DNA of 64,000 bases from Paenibacillus macquariensis (lineage in GTDB: Bacteria; Bacillota; Bacilli; Paenibacillales; Paenibacillaceae): assembly GCF_900156375.1 (NCBI RefSeq), contig NZ_FTNK01000013.1, positions 1-64,000 of the forward strand, read 5' to 3'. The translations under genes and the position numbers were made by a program. Position 1 is the first letter of the stretch. Every line of letters begins with the position of its first letter. The notes below the pieces were generated by a model. It searched no databases. It was not told the origin of the DNA and saw nothing but the letters and a program-made list of their open reading frames with translations. Of this stretch, positions 7,770 to 15,881 are shown piece by piece.

Positions 7770-9209
7770 TTAGCGGCTTAAAACTTCAACAATTAATTTA
7801 TTTGCGAGCGCTGGATTAGCTTTCCCCTTGCTCTCTTTCATAACTTGACCAACAAGGAATCCAATCGCCTTCTGCTTACCGGCGTTATAATCTTCTACCG
7901 ATTGTGGGTTAGCCAATACTACCTGCTCCACAATGCTAAGGATCGCTCCTTCGTCACTGATCTGTACTAGACCTTGTTCTTCCACGATCTGCTCCGGTAG
8001 CTTCCCACTCTCAAGCATCTCTTTAAATACGGTTTTGGCAATTTTATTACTGATCGTCCCCTTCTCAATGAGACCGATCATCTCACCAAGCCCCTGTCCA
8101 GTAACCTTCACACCAGATAGTTCTAAGTTACTGCTGTTTAGATACCCTAGCAGGTCACCCATAATCCAGTTCGATACGGCTTTGGCATCACTTGTATACT
8201 TCAAGCTCTCCTCGAAGAAGTCTGCAAGTGGTTTGGAAGCGGTAATAACGGATGCATCATAACTTGGAAGACCATATTCAGTCGCATATCGTTCTTTACG
8301 TGCGTCAGGCAATTCAGGAATAGATGCACGTATCCGCTGTTTCCATGCATCATCAATATGTAACGTCACGAGGTCTGGATCTGGGAAATATCGATAATCA
8401 TGGGCTTGTTCTTTCCCACGCATACTGATAGTCTTTCCTTGTCCTTCATCCCAACGTCTTGTTTCCTGTACTACGACTCCACCATCATCCAAAATTTCAG
8501 CTTGGCGGAATTCTTCATATTCCATACCCTTCTGTACACCACGGAAAGAGTTCATATTCTTCAACTCTGCTCTTATTCCGAATTCTTCCTGTCCGTATGG
8601 ACGAAGACTAATATTAGCATCGCAACGAAGGGAACCCTCTTCCATCTTCACATCAGAAACTTCGCAATATTGCATGATCGCTCTGATCTTCTCAAGGTAT
8701 GCGCGAGCTTCTTCAGGTGAAGAAAGCTCTGGTTCAGATACGATCTCGACAAGAGGGGTACCTACGCGGTTAAAGTCCACCAACGAAGCATATCCACCAT
8801 CGACATGCGTCAGTTTGCCCGCATCTTCTTCTAAGTGAAGACGAGTAATCCCAATTCTCTTCGTCTCACCGTTCACTTCTATATCAATCCAGCCATGTTC
8901 ACCAATCGGTTGGTCAAACTGAGATATTTGATAGGCTTTAGGTGAATCTGGGTAGAAATAGTTCTTTCGATCGAATTTACTTCTGTCACCAATGGTACAG
9001 TTAAGCGCCATCGCTGCTTTCATTGCATAGTCCACCGCTTGGCGATTCAGCACCGGTAATACACCGGGATGTCCAAGACAGATAGGACAAGTATGGGTGT
9101 TCGGTGGTGCTCCGAATTCGGTCGAGCAGCCACAGAAAATTTTGGAATTGGTATGTAGCTCGACATGGACTTCCAGTCCGATGACTGTTTCATATTTGGA
9201 TGTAGACAC
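7770..9209 (-). CDS. gatB: aspartyl/glutamyl-tRNA amidotransferase subunit B
   Basis: 479 aa, full length. It begins with the GatB hallmark YETVIGLEVHVEL (residues 5-17) and has the zinc-site cysteines C28, C30, C41 and C44 (CGCS, CPIC). The C-terminal YqeY-like tail domain (about 330-478) binds tRNA. Within GatCAB it phosphorylates Glu-tRNA-Gln or Asp-tRNA-Asn and transfers ammonia delivered from GatA. GTG start downstream of GGAGGG. It is last in gatC-gatA-gatB, 115 bp after gatA. Confidence 0.97.
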   Translation of the reverse strand: MSTSKYETVIGLEVHVELHTNSKIFCGCSTEFGAPPNTHTCPICLGHPGVLPVLNRQAVDYAMKAAMALNCTIGDRSKFDRKNYFYPDSPKAYQISQFDQPIGEHGWIDIEVNGETKRIGITRLHLEEDAGKLTHVDGGYASLVDFNRVGTPLVEIVSEPELSSPEEARAYLEKIRAIMQYCEVSDVKMEEGSLRCDANISLRPYGQEEFGIRAELKNMNSFRGVQKGMEYEEFRQAEILDDGGVVVQETRRWDEGQGKTISMRGKEQAHDYRYFPDPDLVTLHIDDAWKQRIRASIPELPDARKERYATEYGLPSYDASVITASKPLADFFEESLKYTSDAKAVSNWIMGDLLGYLNSSNLELSGVKVTGQGLGEMIGLIEKGTISNKIAKTVFKEMLESGKLPEQIVEEQGLVQISDEGAILSIVEQVVLANPQSVEDYNAGKQKAIGFLVGQVMKESKGKANPALANKLIVEVLSR

Positions 9210-9324
9210 GCCTTATTCCCTCCTCTTCTATCTAGATAGAATGAACAAAAGACGAGTTCTCATATTCATGATGTTATCCATAGAATATGGGAAGTGTAAA
9301 CTTTAGTTCAATCTATATGGACCG

Positions 9325-10782
9325 TTATACGTTAGGTCGTTTGGTATGATGATCCGTGTGCTGTTCGAAAGCATGCGCTACACGCAGCACCGTAGATTCA
9401 TCGAATGATTTACCGATAATTTGCATCCCTACAGGGAGTCCGTCTGAGAAACCACACGGAATACTTACTGCAGGCACGCCTGCAAGACTTACCGGAATGG
9501 TTAGAATGTCATTCAGATACATCGTAAGTGGATTATCTAATTGAGACCCTAGTTTAAAGGCTGTTGTAGGCGCAGTTGGTCCGATGATAATATCATATTT
9601 CTCAAATACCTGATCAAAGTCACGTTTGATCAATGTACGAACTTTCTGTGCTTTTAAATAATAGGCATCATAATAACCAGAACTTAATGCATAGGTACCA
9701 AGCATGATACGACGTTTAACTTCTGGTCCGAACCCTTGACTACGAGACTCGTGGTAAAGATCGAGAAGGTTGCTTGGGTTATCCGCACGAACACCATATC
9801 GTACACCATCAAATCGTGCCAAGTTAGAAGAAGCTTCAGATGATGCAAGCAAATAGTAGGTAGCAACAGCGTACTCAGTATGTGGTAAAGAAACCTCTTC
9901 CCATACGGCACCTAGTCCCTCAAGGACTTTCAATGCATCCATAATCTTCTCTTTAACCGCTGGGTCCACACCTTCGCCAATATACTCCTTCGGAACAGCG
10001 ATCCGAAGTCCTTTAACGTCTCCAGTCAAAGCACTTAGATAATCAGGAATATCTACATTAGCGGATGTTGAATCCATGGAATCATAACCTGCAATAGCCT
10101 GCAATACGTATGCGGAATCTTCTACATTCTTCGTTACAGGTCCGATCTGATCTAGAGAGGAAGCAAAGGCTACCAAACCAAAACGAGACACCAATCCATA
10201 GGTTGGCTTTAAGCCGACAACGCCACAGTAAGATGCTGGTTGACGAATAGAACCTCCTGTATCAGAACCAAGCGTGAAGTAAGCTTCTCCTGCTGCCACA
10301 GAAGCAGCGGAACCTCCACTAGACCCTCCTGGTACATAATCCAAATTCCACGGATTATGAACAGGATGAAAACTTGAATTCTCATTAGATCCACCCATCG
10401 CGAACTCGTCCATGTTCAACTTACCAAGGATAACAGAATCGGCATGACGCAGTTTCTTCGTTACGGTAGCATCATATACAGGATTGAAATTGCTAAGGAA
10501 CTGACTGGCACAAGTCGTACGTAGTCCTTCTGTCACAATGTTATCCTTAATACCCACAGGCAATCCGAACAACAATCCCCGGTCCCCACCTGCAATCAGT
10601 TGGTCGTCTAGTCTACGTGCTGTAGATCTAGCCTTTTCTTCGTCAAGTGTAAGATAGGCTCCCACGCGGTCATCACGTTCTTGGATTGTCTTGAATGCCT
10701 GATCTACCAAATCGGTAGGAGACAACTCTCTGCCATTCATCTTGTTATGTATTTCAGACAATGTATAATCAAACAGGCTCAA
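9325..10782 (-). CDS. gatA: aspartyl/glutamyl-tRNA amidotransferase subunit A
   Basis: 485 aa amidase-signature enzyme that releases ammonia from glutamine for GatB. The catalytic Lys-cisSer-Ser triad is present as K79 (GIKDN), S154 (PGGSSGGSAA) and S178 (DTGGSIR), the same numbering I recall for the S. aureus enzyme. Located between gatC (29 bp upstream) and gatB. A bacterium using GatCAB usually lacks GlnRS, AsnRS or both. Confidence 0.97.
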   Translation of the reverse strand: MSLFDYTLSEIHNKMNGRELSPTDLVDQAFKTIQERDDRVGAYLTLDEEKARSTARRLDDQLIAGGDRGLLFGLPVGIKDNIVTEGLRTTCASQFLSNFNPVYDATVTKKLRHADSVILGKLNMDEFAMGGSNENSSFHPVHNPWNLDYVPGGSSGGSAASVAAGEAYFTLGSDTGGSIRQPASYCGVVGLKPTYGLVSRFGLVAFASSLDQIGPVTKNVEDSAYVLQAIAGYDSMDSTSANVDIPDYLSALTGDVKGLRIAVPKEYIGEGVDPAVKEKIMDALKVLEGLGAVWEEVSLPHTEYAVATYYLLASSEASSNLARFDGVRYGVRADNPSNLLDLYHESRSQGFGPEVKRRIMLGTYALSSGYYDAYYLKAQKVRTLIKRDFDQVFEKYDIIIGPTAPTTAFKLGSQLDNPLTMYLNDILTIPVSLAGVPAVSIPCGFSDGLPVGMQIIGKSFDESTVLRVAHAFEQHTDHHTKRPNV

Positions 10783-10811
10783 ACGGTATTCCTCCCTTCA
10801 ATAATAAAACG

Positions 10812-11099
10812 CTATTCCAACACTGCTGGAACTTTAAATTGTCCGTCTTCATGCTCTGGTGCATTTGCGAATACTTTGTCAATTGGAAGACTCTCACGTT
10901 GTTCATCCTCACGCATAACATTGCTAAGATGAAGAACATGTGTTGTTGGCTCAATGCCTTCTGTATCCAATCCATCCAGCTTCTCTGCATATTGTAAAAT
11001 CGCATTCAACTGCTCAGTAAACACTAATTCTTCCTCTGAGCTCAAGTTAAGTCTGGCAAGCTTGGCTACATGTTGAACATCTTGGGTCGATATATTCAT
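10812..11099 (-). CDS. gatC: aspartyl/glutamyl-tRNA amidotransferase subunit C
   Basis: 95 aa. The GatC pattern is visible: V.H.AKLARL near residues 8-17, then FTEQLNAILQYAEKL and the loop ...TEGIEPTTHVL. It wraps around the GatA-GatB interface and stabilises the complex. It is first in the operon, with a strong promoter about 75 bp upstream. Confidence 0.96.
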   Translation of the reverse strand: MNISTQDVQHVAKLARLNLSSEEELVFTEQLNAILQYAEKLDGLDTEGIEPTTHVLHLSNVMREDEQRESLPIDKVFANAPEHEDGQFKVPAVLE

Positions 11100-11173
11100 G
11101 TAATTTCAATTCCTCCCTATTCTTTCTCAATTAGTACAGGATTAAAGCCTCAACCCTCAGGATAATGTTTATA

Positions 11174-11202
11174 ATTATAGGATAGAACCTTTCACAATTC
11201 AA
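11174..11202 (-). promoter_or_regulatory. gatCAB promoter
   Basis: Minus-strand TTGAAT (11197-11202), 17-bp spacer, consensus TATAAT (11174-11179). The predicted start of transcription is about 65-70 bp upstream of gatC. No T-box or other leader element was seen. Confidence 0.75.
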
Positions 11203-11243
11203 TCACAAGGAACCAAGATCCTTATTCTTCCCATGTTTTACGC

Positions 11244-11274
11244 AAAAAGAGTCGGCATAAGCCGACTCTTTTTA
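11244..11274. terminator. bidirectional terminator
   Basis: AAAAAGAGTCGGC / GCCGACTCTTTTT stem with an ATAA loop. It overlaps the stop codon of the minus-strand gene at 11272 and has T tracts in both directions. Confidence 0.9.
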
Positions 11275-11655
11275 TATCCATGCACGAAGATTTACTTGTT
11301 TAATAAATTCTGCTTGGGACAAAGCTTCTGGTGAGATCATCTCGCCTTCCTCAACAGGTTCTGGTTCGCCATTCATCACGTGATGAAATAGCTCCTCATT
11401 ATATGTCGCCAATGCATAATCGATTAGCGCTTCTTGTGTTGTACGCTCTACTTCCTCTTGCAAGAGCCGCTCTTCCAGCTCAACATCATCATTAGGCACG
11501 AAAAAATTGCGATTCACTTTCGGTACACGAATGACATAGTCAAATGCGTTGTCGGGATTGCGGTCATAAGCAATAATATAACCATATTCACCGATCGGAA
11601 GATTCTGCTCAAAGGCGTCATCGACGATTACAATTTTTTCCCCAATAAGTAGCAT
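11272..11655 (-). CDS. conserved hypothetical protein
   Basis: 127 aa, soluble and acidic. The first 50 residues (GEKIVIVDD.FEQNLPIGEYGYIIAYDRNPDNAFDYVIRVP) look like a small SH3/KOW-like beta-barrel that might bind nucleic acid or protein. The rest is acidic and helical. I do not recognise a family with known function. Good ribosome site (AGGAGG) seven bases before ATG. It sits between gatCAB and the ECF operon and ends in its own terminator. Confidence 0.6.
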   Translation of the reverse strand: MLLIGEKIVIVDDAFEQNLPIGEYGYIIAYDRNPDNAFDYVIRVPKVNRNFFVPNDDVELEERLLQEEVERTTQEALIDYALATYNEELFHHVMNGEPEPVEEGEMISPEALSQAEFIKQVNLRAWI

Positions 11656-11744
11656 CGTCTACCTCCTAGATGTCAATAAGATACTCAATAGTCTACTAAA
11701 AAAAGATAGTGGTGTCTATGGTAGCTATTAAGATGACCTCATTG

Positions 11745-12524
11745 CTAGTTAGGAAGCACTCGCTTTTGAAGAAGACGAGCTGCACTAAGAAGACAAACTA
11801 CAATGATACCTACGGTGATCAAGCAGCAAATAATAACGGAAGATACGGAAAGTGTATTCCCAATCAATACCTCCGCTGCAAGGGATGACAAACGTGCTGG
11901 ACTCCAGGTGAACCAAGTAGGAAGAAGGCTATTTAAGAGCGAAAGTAGTGCTAGAATAGCTAATGTGACAAAGGCCGCTCCCGCTCCTCGCAGAATTGTA
12001 CTAAATAGAAGTGTAATGGTCATAGCTAATATGAGCCACAGACCATACAACCCAAACGATGCTAACCCACTTGTCCAAGATAAAGATCCAATCATTTGAT
12101 AGGTATAGTAGAACGAAGCTATGTATCCAAAACCAAAGGCAATAAGTAGCTGTGTACATTGAGCAAACCATTTAGCAATCATGATCGAAAAAGATGAAAT
12201 AGGTCTTACCATGATTAGTTCCGCAGTTCCCCCGTGGCGTTCACCCGATACACTGTTCATACCTGCAAGTACAAGGATGAGAACGCCCATCGTACTATAT
12301 TGGCTCAATACTTGAACCATAACCATCGCAGATGAAGGTGTCTCATATAATGAGAGCATCTCAGGTGGGACTCCCCCTGACATCTCCAATATCTCCGGCA
12401 TAAATACGCTAATTATGGGTTGGGTGATTCCTAATATTGCAAAAACGATAGGAATCCATATAAGTTTGAAACTTCGAGACATGTCTAGCATTTCTTTTCG
12501 ATAAAATATCCAAGTAGATCTCAT
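11745..12524 (-). CDS. yxlG: ABC-2 type permease, YxlG-like (sigY operon)
   Basis: 259 aa with about six membrane helices. The pattern of an ABC-2 permease is clear (N-terminal FYRKEMLDMSRSFK.., then SGERHGGTAELIMVRPIS, typical of ABC2_membrane proteins). It overlaps the ATPase gene by 4 bp (ATGA). Last gene of a six-gene ECF operon whose order matches B. subtilis sigY-yxlC-yxlD-yxlE-yxlF-yxlG. The exported substrate is unknown. Confidence 0.8.
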   Translation of the reverse strand: MRSTWIFYRKEMLDMSRSFKLIWIPIVFAILGITQPIISVFMPEILEMSGGVPPEMLSLYETPSSAMVMVQVLSQYSTMGVLILVLAGMNSVSGERHGGTAELIMVRPISSFSIMIAKWFAQCTQLLIAFGFGYIASFYYTYQMIGSLSWTSGLASFGLYGLWLILAMTITLLFSTILRGAGAAFVTLAILALLSLLNSLLPTWFTWSPARLSSLAAEVLIGNTLSVSSVIICCLITVGIIVVCLLSAARLLQKRVLPN

Positions 12525-13438
12525 TGCGCACTCACCACTTTCACGAACATATCTTCTAAGGAAGAGCTTCCTGCTTCGAATCTCACAAGAGGTATCCGAT
12601 TCTCCGTAGCCTCTCTCATGAGCTCGTCTCTAGCCGATCCCAGATCATGAACCGTTAATTCTGCAATGTCGGCTTTAATATCTGCTTGTATCACATAAGG
12701 TTTACTCTTCAAAGAATCAAGCCATAACAACGCCTCACGTTCCCTTTCCACTTGTACAATCACAAGCGGCTGACGATGCTTCTCTCTTAATGAGCTAAGT
12801 GATCCTTGCTCAACTAAGCGTCCCTTCGCCATCACCAGGATGTCATCACAAATTTCCTCTGCATCATGTAGGACATGTGTTGAGAAAAGAACCGTTGTCT
12901 CTTGTCTAATTTCACGAAGAAGATTAATCACTTCTCTCCGTCCAATGGGATCGAGAGCAGAGACAGGTTCATCGAGGATTAACAGCTTCGGTTCATGAAT
13001 AAGTGCCTGTGCAAATCCTAGACGCTGCTTCATCCCCCCAGAATAGCCAGATATCCGACGTTTCGCTGCATCTTGTAAGCCAACCTTCGAAAGTACAGCT
13101 TCAGTTCGTTTACCAATTTCTTTCTGTTCCATTCCACTAAGTCCCGCTGCAAATCGAATATATTCTTGTCCGGACATCCATCCATAAAATGTAGGATTCT
13201 GAGGTAAATAACCAAGCCACTTCCGATAATCTGTAACCCCCTGCTGTTCATCAAAGATGATTTCACCTGAAGAAGGCTCTAGAAGTCCTGCAAGCATCCG
13301 TAATGTTGTTGTTTTGCCAGCACCATTGGGACCTAGTAGCGCAACACATTTACCTTGCTCCAGTTGAAATGTCAAACCTCTCACAGCATTTTCCTTACCG
13401 AAATTCTTCTTCAAATCAGTCACTTGTAGTAGAGACAT
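12521..13438 (-). CDS. yxlF: ABC transporter ATP-binding protein, YxlF-like (sigY operon)
   Basis: About 305 aa from the preferred ATG at 13438, which overlaps the TGA of the upstream gene (TGATG). The longer reading frame to 13519 would run into that gene. Walker A is GPNGAGKTTT, signature SGGMKQRLGFAQ, Walker B LLILDEPVSALDP, H-loop STHVLHDAEE. It is the partner of the downstream permease and a probable exporter. Confidence 0.88.
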   Translation of the reverse strand: MSLLQVTDLKKNFGKENAVRGLTFQLEQGKCVALLGPNGAGKTTTLRMLAGLLEPSSGEIIFDEQQGVTDYRKWLGYLPQNPTFYGWMSGQEYIRFAAGLSGMEQKEIGKRTEAVLSKVGLQDAAKRRISGYSGGMKQRLGFAQALIHEPKLLILDEPVSALDPIGRREVINLLREIRQETTVLFSTHVLHDAEEICDDILVMAKGRLVEQGSLSSLREKHRQPLVIVQVEREREALLWLDSLKSKPYVIQADIKADIAELTVHDLGSARDELMREATENRIPLVRFEAGSSSLEDMFVKVVSAQ

Positions 13439-13632
13439 CACGCATCTTTCCTTCCAATAACGAAGTAGAGGATGCTTCCTAGCATATTTCCAAATATAAT
13501 GATTAGAACCCACATCCATTTAGGGCCACGTACCTCCGAAGCTTTATATAGCGATATCAAACCAATTACGGCAAGGACAAGTTGTAGAATCAAGATGGGT
13601 AAAATTAAAGACCAGTTTATTGATAAATCCAT
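13438..13632 (-). CDS. yxlE: PLDc_N-domain small membrane protein, YxlE-like
   Basis: 64 aa from the ATG at 13632, preceded by AAAGGA. Two membrane helices (about 6-28 and 38-58) flank the PLDNc-type motif ASEVRGPKWMWVLIIIFGN...YFVIGRKD. In B. subtilis YxlD and YxlE are negative regulators of SigY activity, so an anti-sigma role is inferred from position and domain. A longer frame on the track is an artefact of an upstream ATG inside yxlD. Translationally coupled to yxlF by TGATG. Confidence 0.8.
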   Translation of the reverse strand: MDLSINWSLILPILILQLVLAVIGLISLYKASEVRGPKWMWVLIIIFGNMLGSILYFVIGRKDA

Positions 13633-13633
13633 G

Positions 13634-13873
13634 TTAATCATCCTTTCTTCCATGGGATTTCTTACGACGCTCATCCGGTAATCTAACGAAAAACAGGTAT
13701 AATAATAATGGTATAGGGATATAAACCATCCCCCATAGACCCCAAAACCACCGCCATTTCCCCCGTTTACCAGCATCTATAAACAACCACGTCCCTTGGA
13801 TCAAAAGGAGAGGTACAAGCGTTACGATGAGCCATATGGGTATTTCCTTAAGTTCATTCATAATTTCACTCAT
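13634..13873 (-). CDS. yxlD: small membrane protein, YxlD-like
   Basis: 79 aa from the ATG at 13873 (MSEIMNELKEIPIW), reached shortly after the yxlC reading frame ends. Two hydrophobic helices (about 11-29 and 37-60) precede a basic tail. Size and position between the yxlC-like and yxlE-like genes fit YxlD, the main membrane-bound negative regulator of SigY in B. subtilis. Sequence alone would not identify it. Confidence 0.7.
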   Translation of the reverse strand: MSEIMNELKEIPIWLIVTLVPLLLIQGTWLFIDAGKRGKWRWFWGLWGMVYIPIPLLLYLFFVRLPDERRKKSHGRKDD

Positions 13874-14208
13874 CCTAAATCCTCTCTTCTTCGATGAATG
13901 ATAAAGTGTAACACCAGAACGAAAGCCGCAACAAAACTCATTCCCTGTATCAACCAAACAATCCAAGGAGCCGAGTAAGCTAACAATGCCCCGCTACCTA
14001 TCACGAATAATGAGACTAACCAGAACAACAGCAACTCCAACATCATAGACTTCCGACGCCGTTGTAAGCGTTCATGAATATGACCTTTCAAATATTCTTT
14101 GGAAGGTATCGAAGGATGATCAAGTATATGATCCATTCTGTCTAAACTTTGGCGTAATCCTGTGAGGAATATCTCATCCTCAGTTCCTTTCTCATCTTTC
14201 CTATCCAT
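13870..14208 (-). CDS. yxlC: YxlC-like protein (sigY operon)
   Basis: 112 aa. The N-terminal 60 residues are soluble and charged. Two membrane helices follow (about 61-82 and 85-104), and the tail is basic. It starts 3 nt after the sigma gene stop and overlaps yxlD by 4 bp. A cytoplasmic domain plus membrane anchor next to an ECF sigma gene fits an anti-sigma factor. No zinc-binding HxxxCxxC motif is present, so it is not a ZAS-type anti-sigma. Confidence 0.65.
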   Translation of the reverse strand: MDRKDEKGTEDEIFLTGLRQSLDRMDHILDHPSIPSKEYLKGHIHERLQRRRKSMMLELLLFWLVSLFVIGSGALLAYSAPWIVWLIQGMSFVAAFVLVLHFIIHRRREDLG

Positions 14209-14210
14209 GG

Positions 14211-14738
14211 TTAACTCATCTCCTCTCTTAATTGGCGAACGCCTGTGGCAACTCTTGACTTAACCGTTCCGGAGGGAATAGATAGCATCTCTCCAATCTC
14301 CTCGTAGGTATAGCCATAATAGTGTTTAAGTAGCACCGTTACCCGATGTTCTGAAGATAAATTTGCTAAAGATTCAAGTACGTCGTTCCATTCCTCGTTC
14401 CTGCTCTCAAACTGCCACCGAATTCGACGAATCCCTCGCTCTTTAAAAAGCCAATTCTTCTCTCTCTTCTTACGGCGCATCTGATCTATATATATACGAG
14501 TACCCATCGTCATCAGCCAAGAAGAGAAGGATGAGGAACCATCATGAAGGCGTATCTTCTCGATACATCGGAGTATGGTGTCTTGAGCGAGATCCTCTGC
14601 CATCGCAGGATCCATCGTGACCTTCACTAAGTATTTATACAGAAAAGAGTAATGTTCCTGTATTAGCTCTGCTAGAACATCAGCATCTCCTTGCTGCGCA
14701 AGTTTAACTTTATTGCGTTCCTCTGTCTTCATCTTCAA
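14211..14738 (-). CDS. sigY: ECF RNA polymerase sigma factor, SigY-like
   Basis: 175 aa. Region 2 (about 22-85) includes YKYLVKVTMDPAMAEDLAQDTILRCIEKI and SSFSSWLMTMGTRIYIDQMRR. Region 4 (about 115-172) has HRVTVLLKHYYGYTYEEIGEMLSIPSGTVKSRV. The similarity to B. subtilis SigY (YKYL(V/L)KVT.D.A.AEDL.Q.T) is strong as I recall it. It leads a six-gene operon matching yxlCDEFG. An alternative ATG two codons in is possible; the first ATG has GAGG seven bases upstream. Confidence 0.85.
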   Translation of the reverse strand: MKMKTEERNKVKLAQQGDADVLAELIQEHYSFLYKYLVKVTMDPAMAEDLAQDTILRCIEKIRLHDGSSSFSSWLMTMGTRIYIDQMRRKKREKNWLFKERGIRRIRWQFESRNEEWNDVLESLANLSSEHRVTVLLKHYYGYTYEEIGEMLSIPSGTVKSRVATGVRQLREEMS

Positions 14739-14764
14739 TCCTCACTTCCATCAGCGACAAAGAT

Positions 14765-14792
14765 AATACGAATAGGTTGGCCGTTTCGTTCA
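14765..14792 (-). promoter_or_regulatory. candidate SigY-type autoregulatory promoter
   Basis: On the minus strand TGAACG (14787-14792) is followed after 16 bp by CGTATT (14765-14770), about 27 bp before the sigma gene. SigY of B. subtilis is autoregulated from a promoter with a TGAACG -35 and a CGT-type -10 (recalled). The match supports identification of the operon as SigY-dependent. Confidence 0.6.
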
Positions 14793-14821
14793 TTTGTCTT
14801 TCATAAAATACAAAAAAAAGC

Positions 14822-15081
14822 TCAAGTCTAAAACGGTGCTTATAAAGTATTGATTGATATAGGTCGTAGCGAAGGGGGCGAATTGTACTGTAGAAGCGTC
14901 AGCGGTCGCCTACAAGCTTTCCGTAGGAAAGCTACTCCGAAAGCATAAGCTTGCCATGGGATTTCCACCGCTATAAGCGGTATATAATCAAGAAATCTGA
15001 TGGCAACAGCGATCGTAAGAACAATCCGTCACCGTAGCGGTCATCCTACTCAACATTTTTAAGCACTAGTTTTAGTATTGA
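14822..15081. mobile_element. MITE-like palindromic element
   Basis: About 260 bp, no ORF. The ends are imperfect inverted repeats: TCAAGTCTAAAACGGTGCTT at the left and, on the opposite strand from the right end, TCAATACTAAAACTAGTGCTT. The symmetry continues inward (AATTGTACTGTAGAAGCG against GATTGTTCTTACGATCGC). Internal hairpins include AGCTTTCC/GGAAAGCT and CCGCT/AGCGG. Both flanks read ACAAAAAAA, a possible target duplication, although poly-A weakens this. It lies between the sigY promoter and the terminator at 15105-15150. Copy number in the genome is unknown. Confidence 0.55.
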
Positions 15082-15104
15082 ACAAAAAAACTCCACAACA
15101 AAAT

Positions 15105-15150
15105 AAAACACGCAAACCGGGATCAATTCCGCAGCTTGCGTGCTTTTTTC
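15105..15150. terminator. terminator downstream of the metallo-hydrolase gene
   Basis: CACGCAA (15109-15115) pairs with TTGCGTG (15136-15142) around an inner CCGG/CCG-type pairing. The flanks are CTTTTTT on plus and TTTTATTTTG on minus. It would stop transcripts of the minus-strand gene ending at 15252. Confidence 0.7.
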
Positions 15151-15251
15151 ATTGTGAATCAAATAACTAACCCGATTGTAACCATTTTGTCATTAAATGT
15201 ACAGGTAAATATTACCGTTAACATTCACTTTGCTCGTATCTGACCTAGAAG

Positions 15252-15875
15252 TTATACATACGGGTTATTTGAACGTTCATACCCTATCGTCGTACGAGGA
15301 CCGTGGCCCGGATATACTTTCACTTCATCCTTAAATGTAAACAACGTATTGTGTATCGAATCGAACAGATCCCGCTCTCTCCCACCATGAAGATCGGTAC
15401 GCCCTACCCCAAGCTTAAATAACACATCACCTGAGAAAAGATGATCTCCACATAGGAAACTAACACTACCAGGCGAATGACCTGGCGTATGGTAACAGGC
15501 GAACTGATGGCCGATAAGGTCCAATTGCTGCCCACCAGCCAAATCATACTCCGCAGGATCGGTGGATAGAGGTTGTGATACCTGTGACCACATCAATGAG
15601 CCGTTCAACTTAGGGGATGTCAGCCAATCGCTTTCTAAATCATGTAAATAGACTGGGCATCCTTTGAGTTTACGAATCTCATCAACGCCACCCATATGAT
15701 CGAAATGAGCATGGGTTAACAGAATGGCTTCGATCTCTAAGTTCTCTATCTTTTTGATAAGAGCACCAGGGTTCATACCCGGATCAATAATAATGGCTTT
15801 GCCTGTTTCTTCATTCGTTAATAAATAGGCATTCGTCTGTAAAGGCCCTAAGGAGTAACTATCAATTTTCAACAT
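15252..15875 (-). CDS. MBL-fold metallo-hydrolase (glyoxalase II-like)
   Basis: 207 aa. The metallo-beta-lactamase motif THAHFDHMGG (about 54-63) supplies HxHxDH. The later metal ligands are in HTPGHSPGS (about 131-139), SGDVLF (about 147) and YPGHGP (about 190). Size and spacing match YqgX-type hydrolases of the glyoxalase II family. The likely substrate is a thioester or related small molecule; not determined. It lies 6 nt after the thioredoxin-like gene, so the two are probably co-transcribed. Confidence 0.88.
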   Translation of the reverse strand: MLKIDSYSLGPLQTNAYLLTNEETGKAIIIDPGMNPGALIKKIENLEIEAILLTHAHFDHMGGVDEIRKLKGCPVYLHDLESDWLTSPKLNGSLMWSQVSQPLSTDPAEYDLAGGQQLDLIGHQFACYHTPGHSPGSVSFLCGDHLFSGDVLFKLGVGRTDLHGGRERDLFDSIHNTLFTFKDEVKVYPGHGPRTTIGYERSNNPYV

Positions 15876-15881
15876 ATCTTC

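Noticed and set aside
14822..15081. Possible riboswitch or T-box upstream of sigY
   Set aside because: No known aptamer blocks or T-box (TGGNACCGCG-like) sequence could be found; the end-to-end inverted symmetry fits a MITE better.
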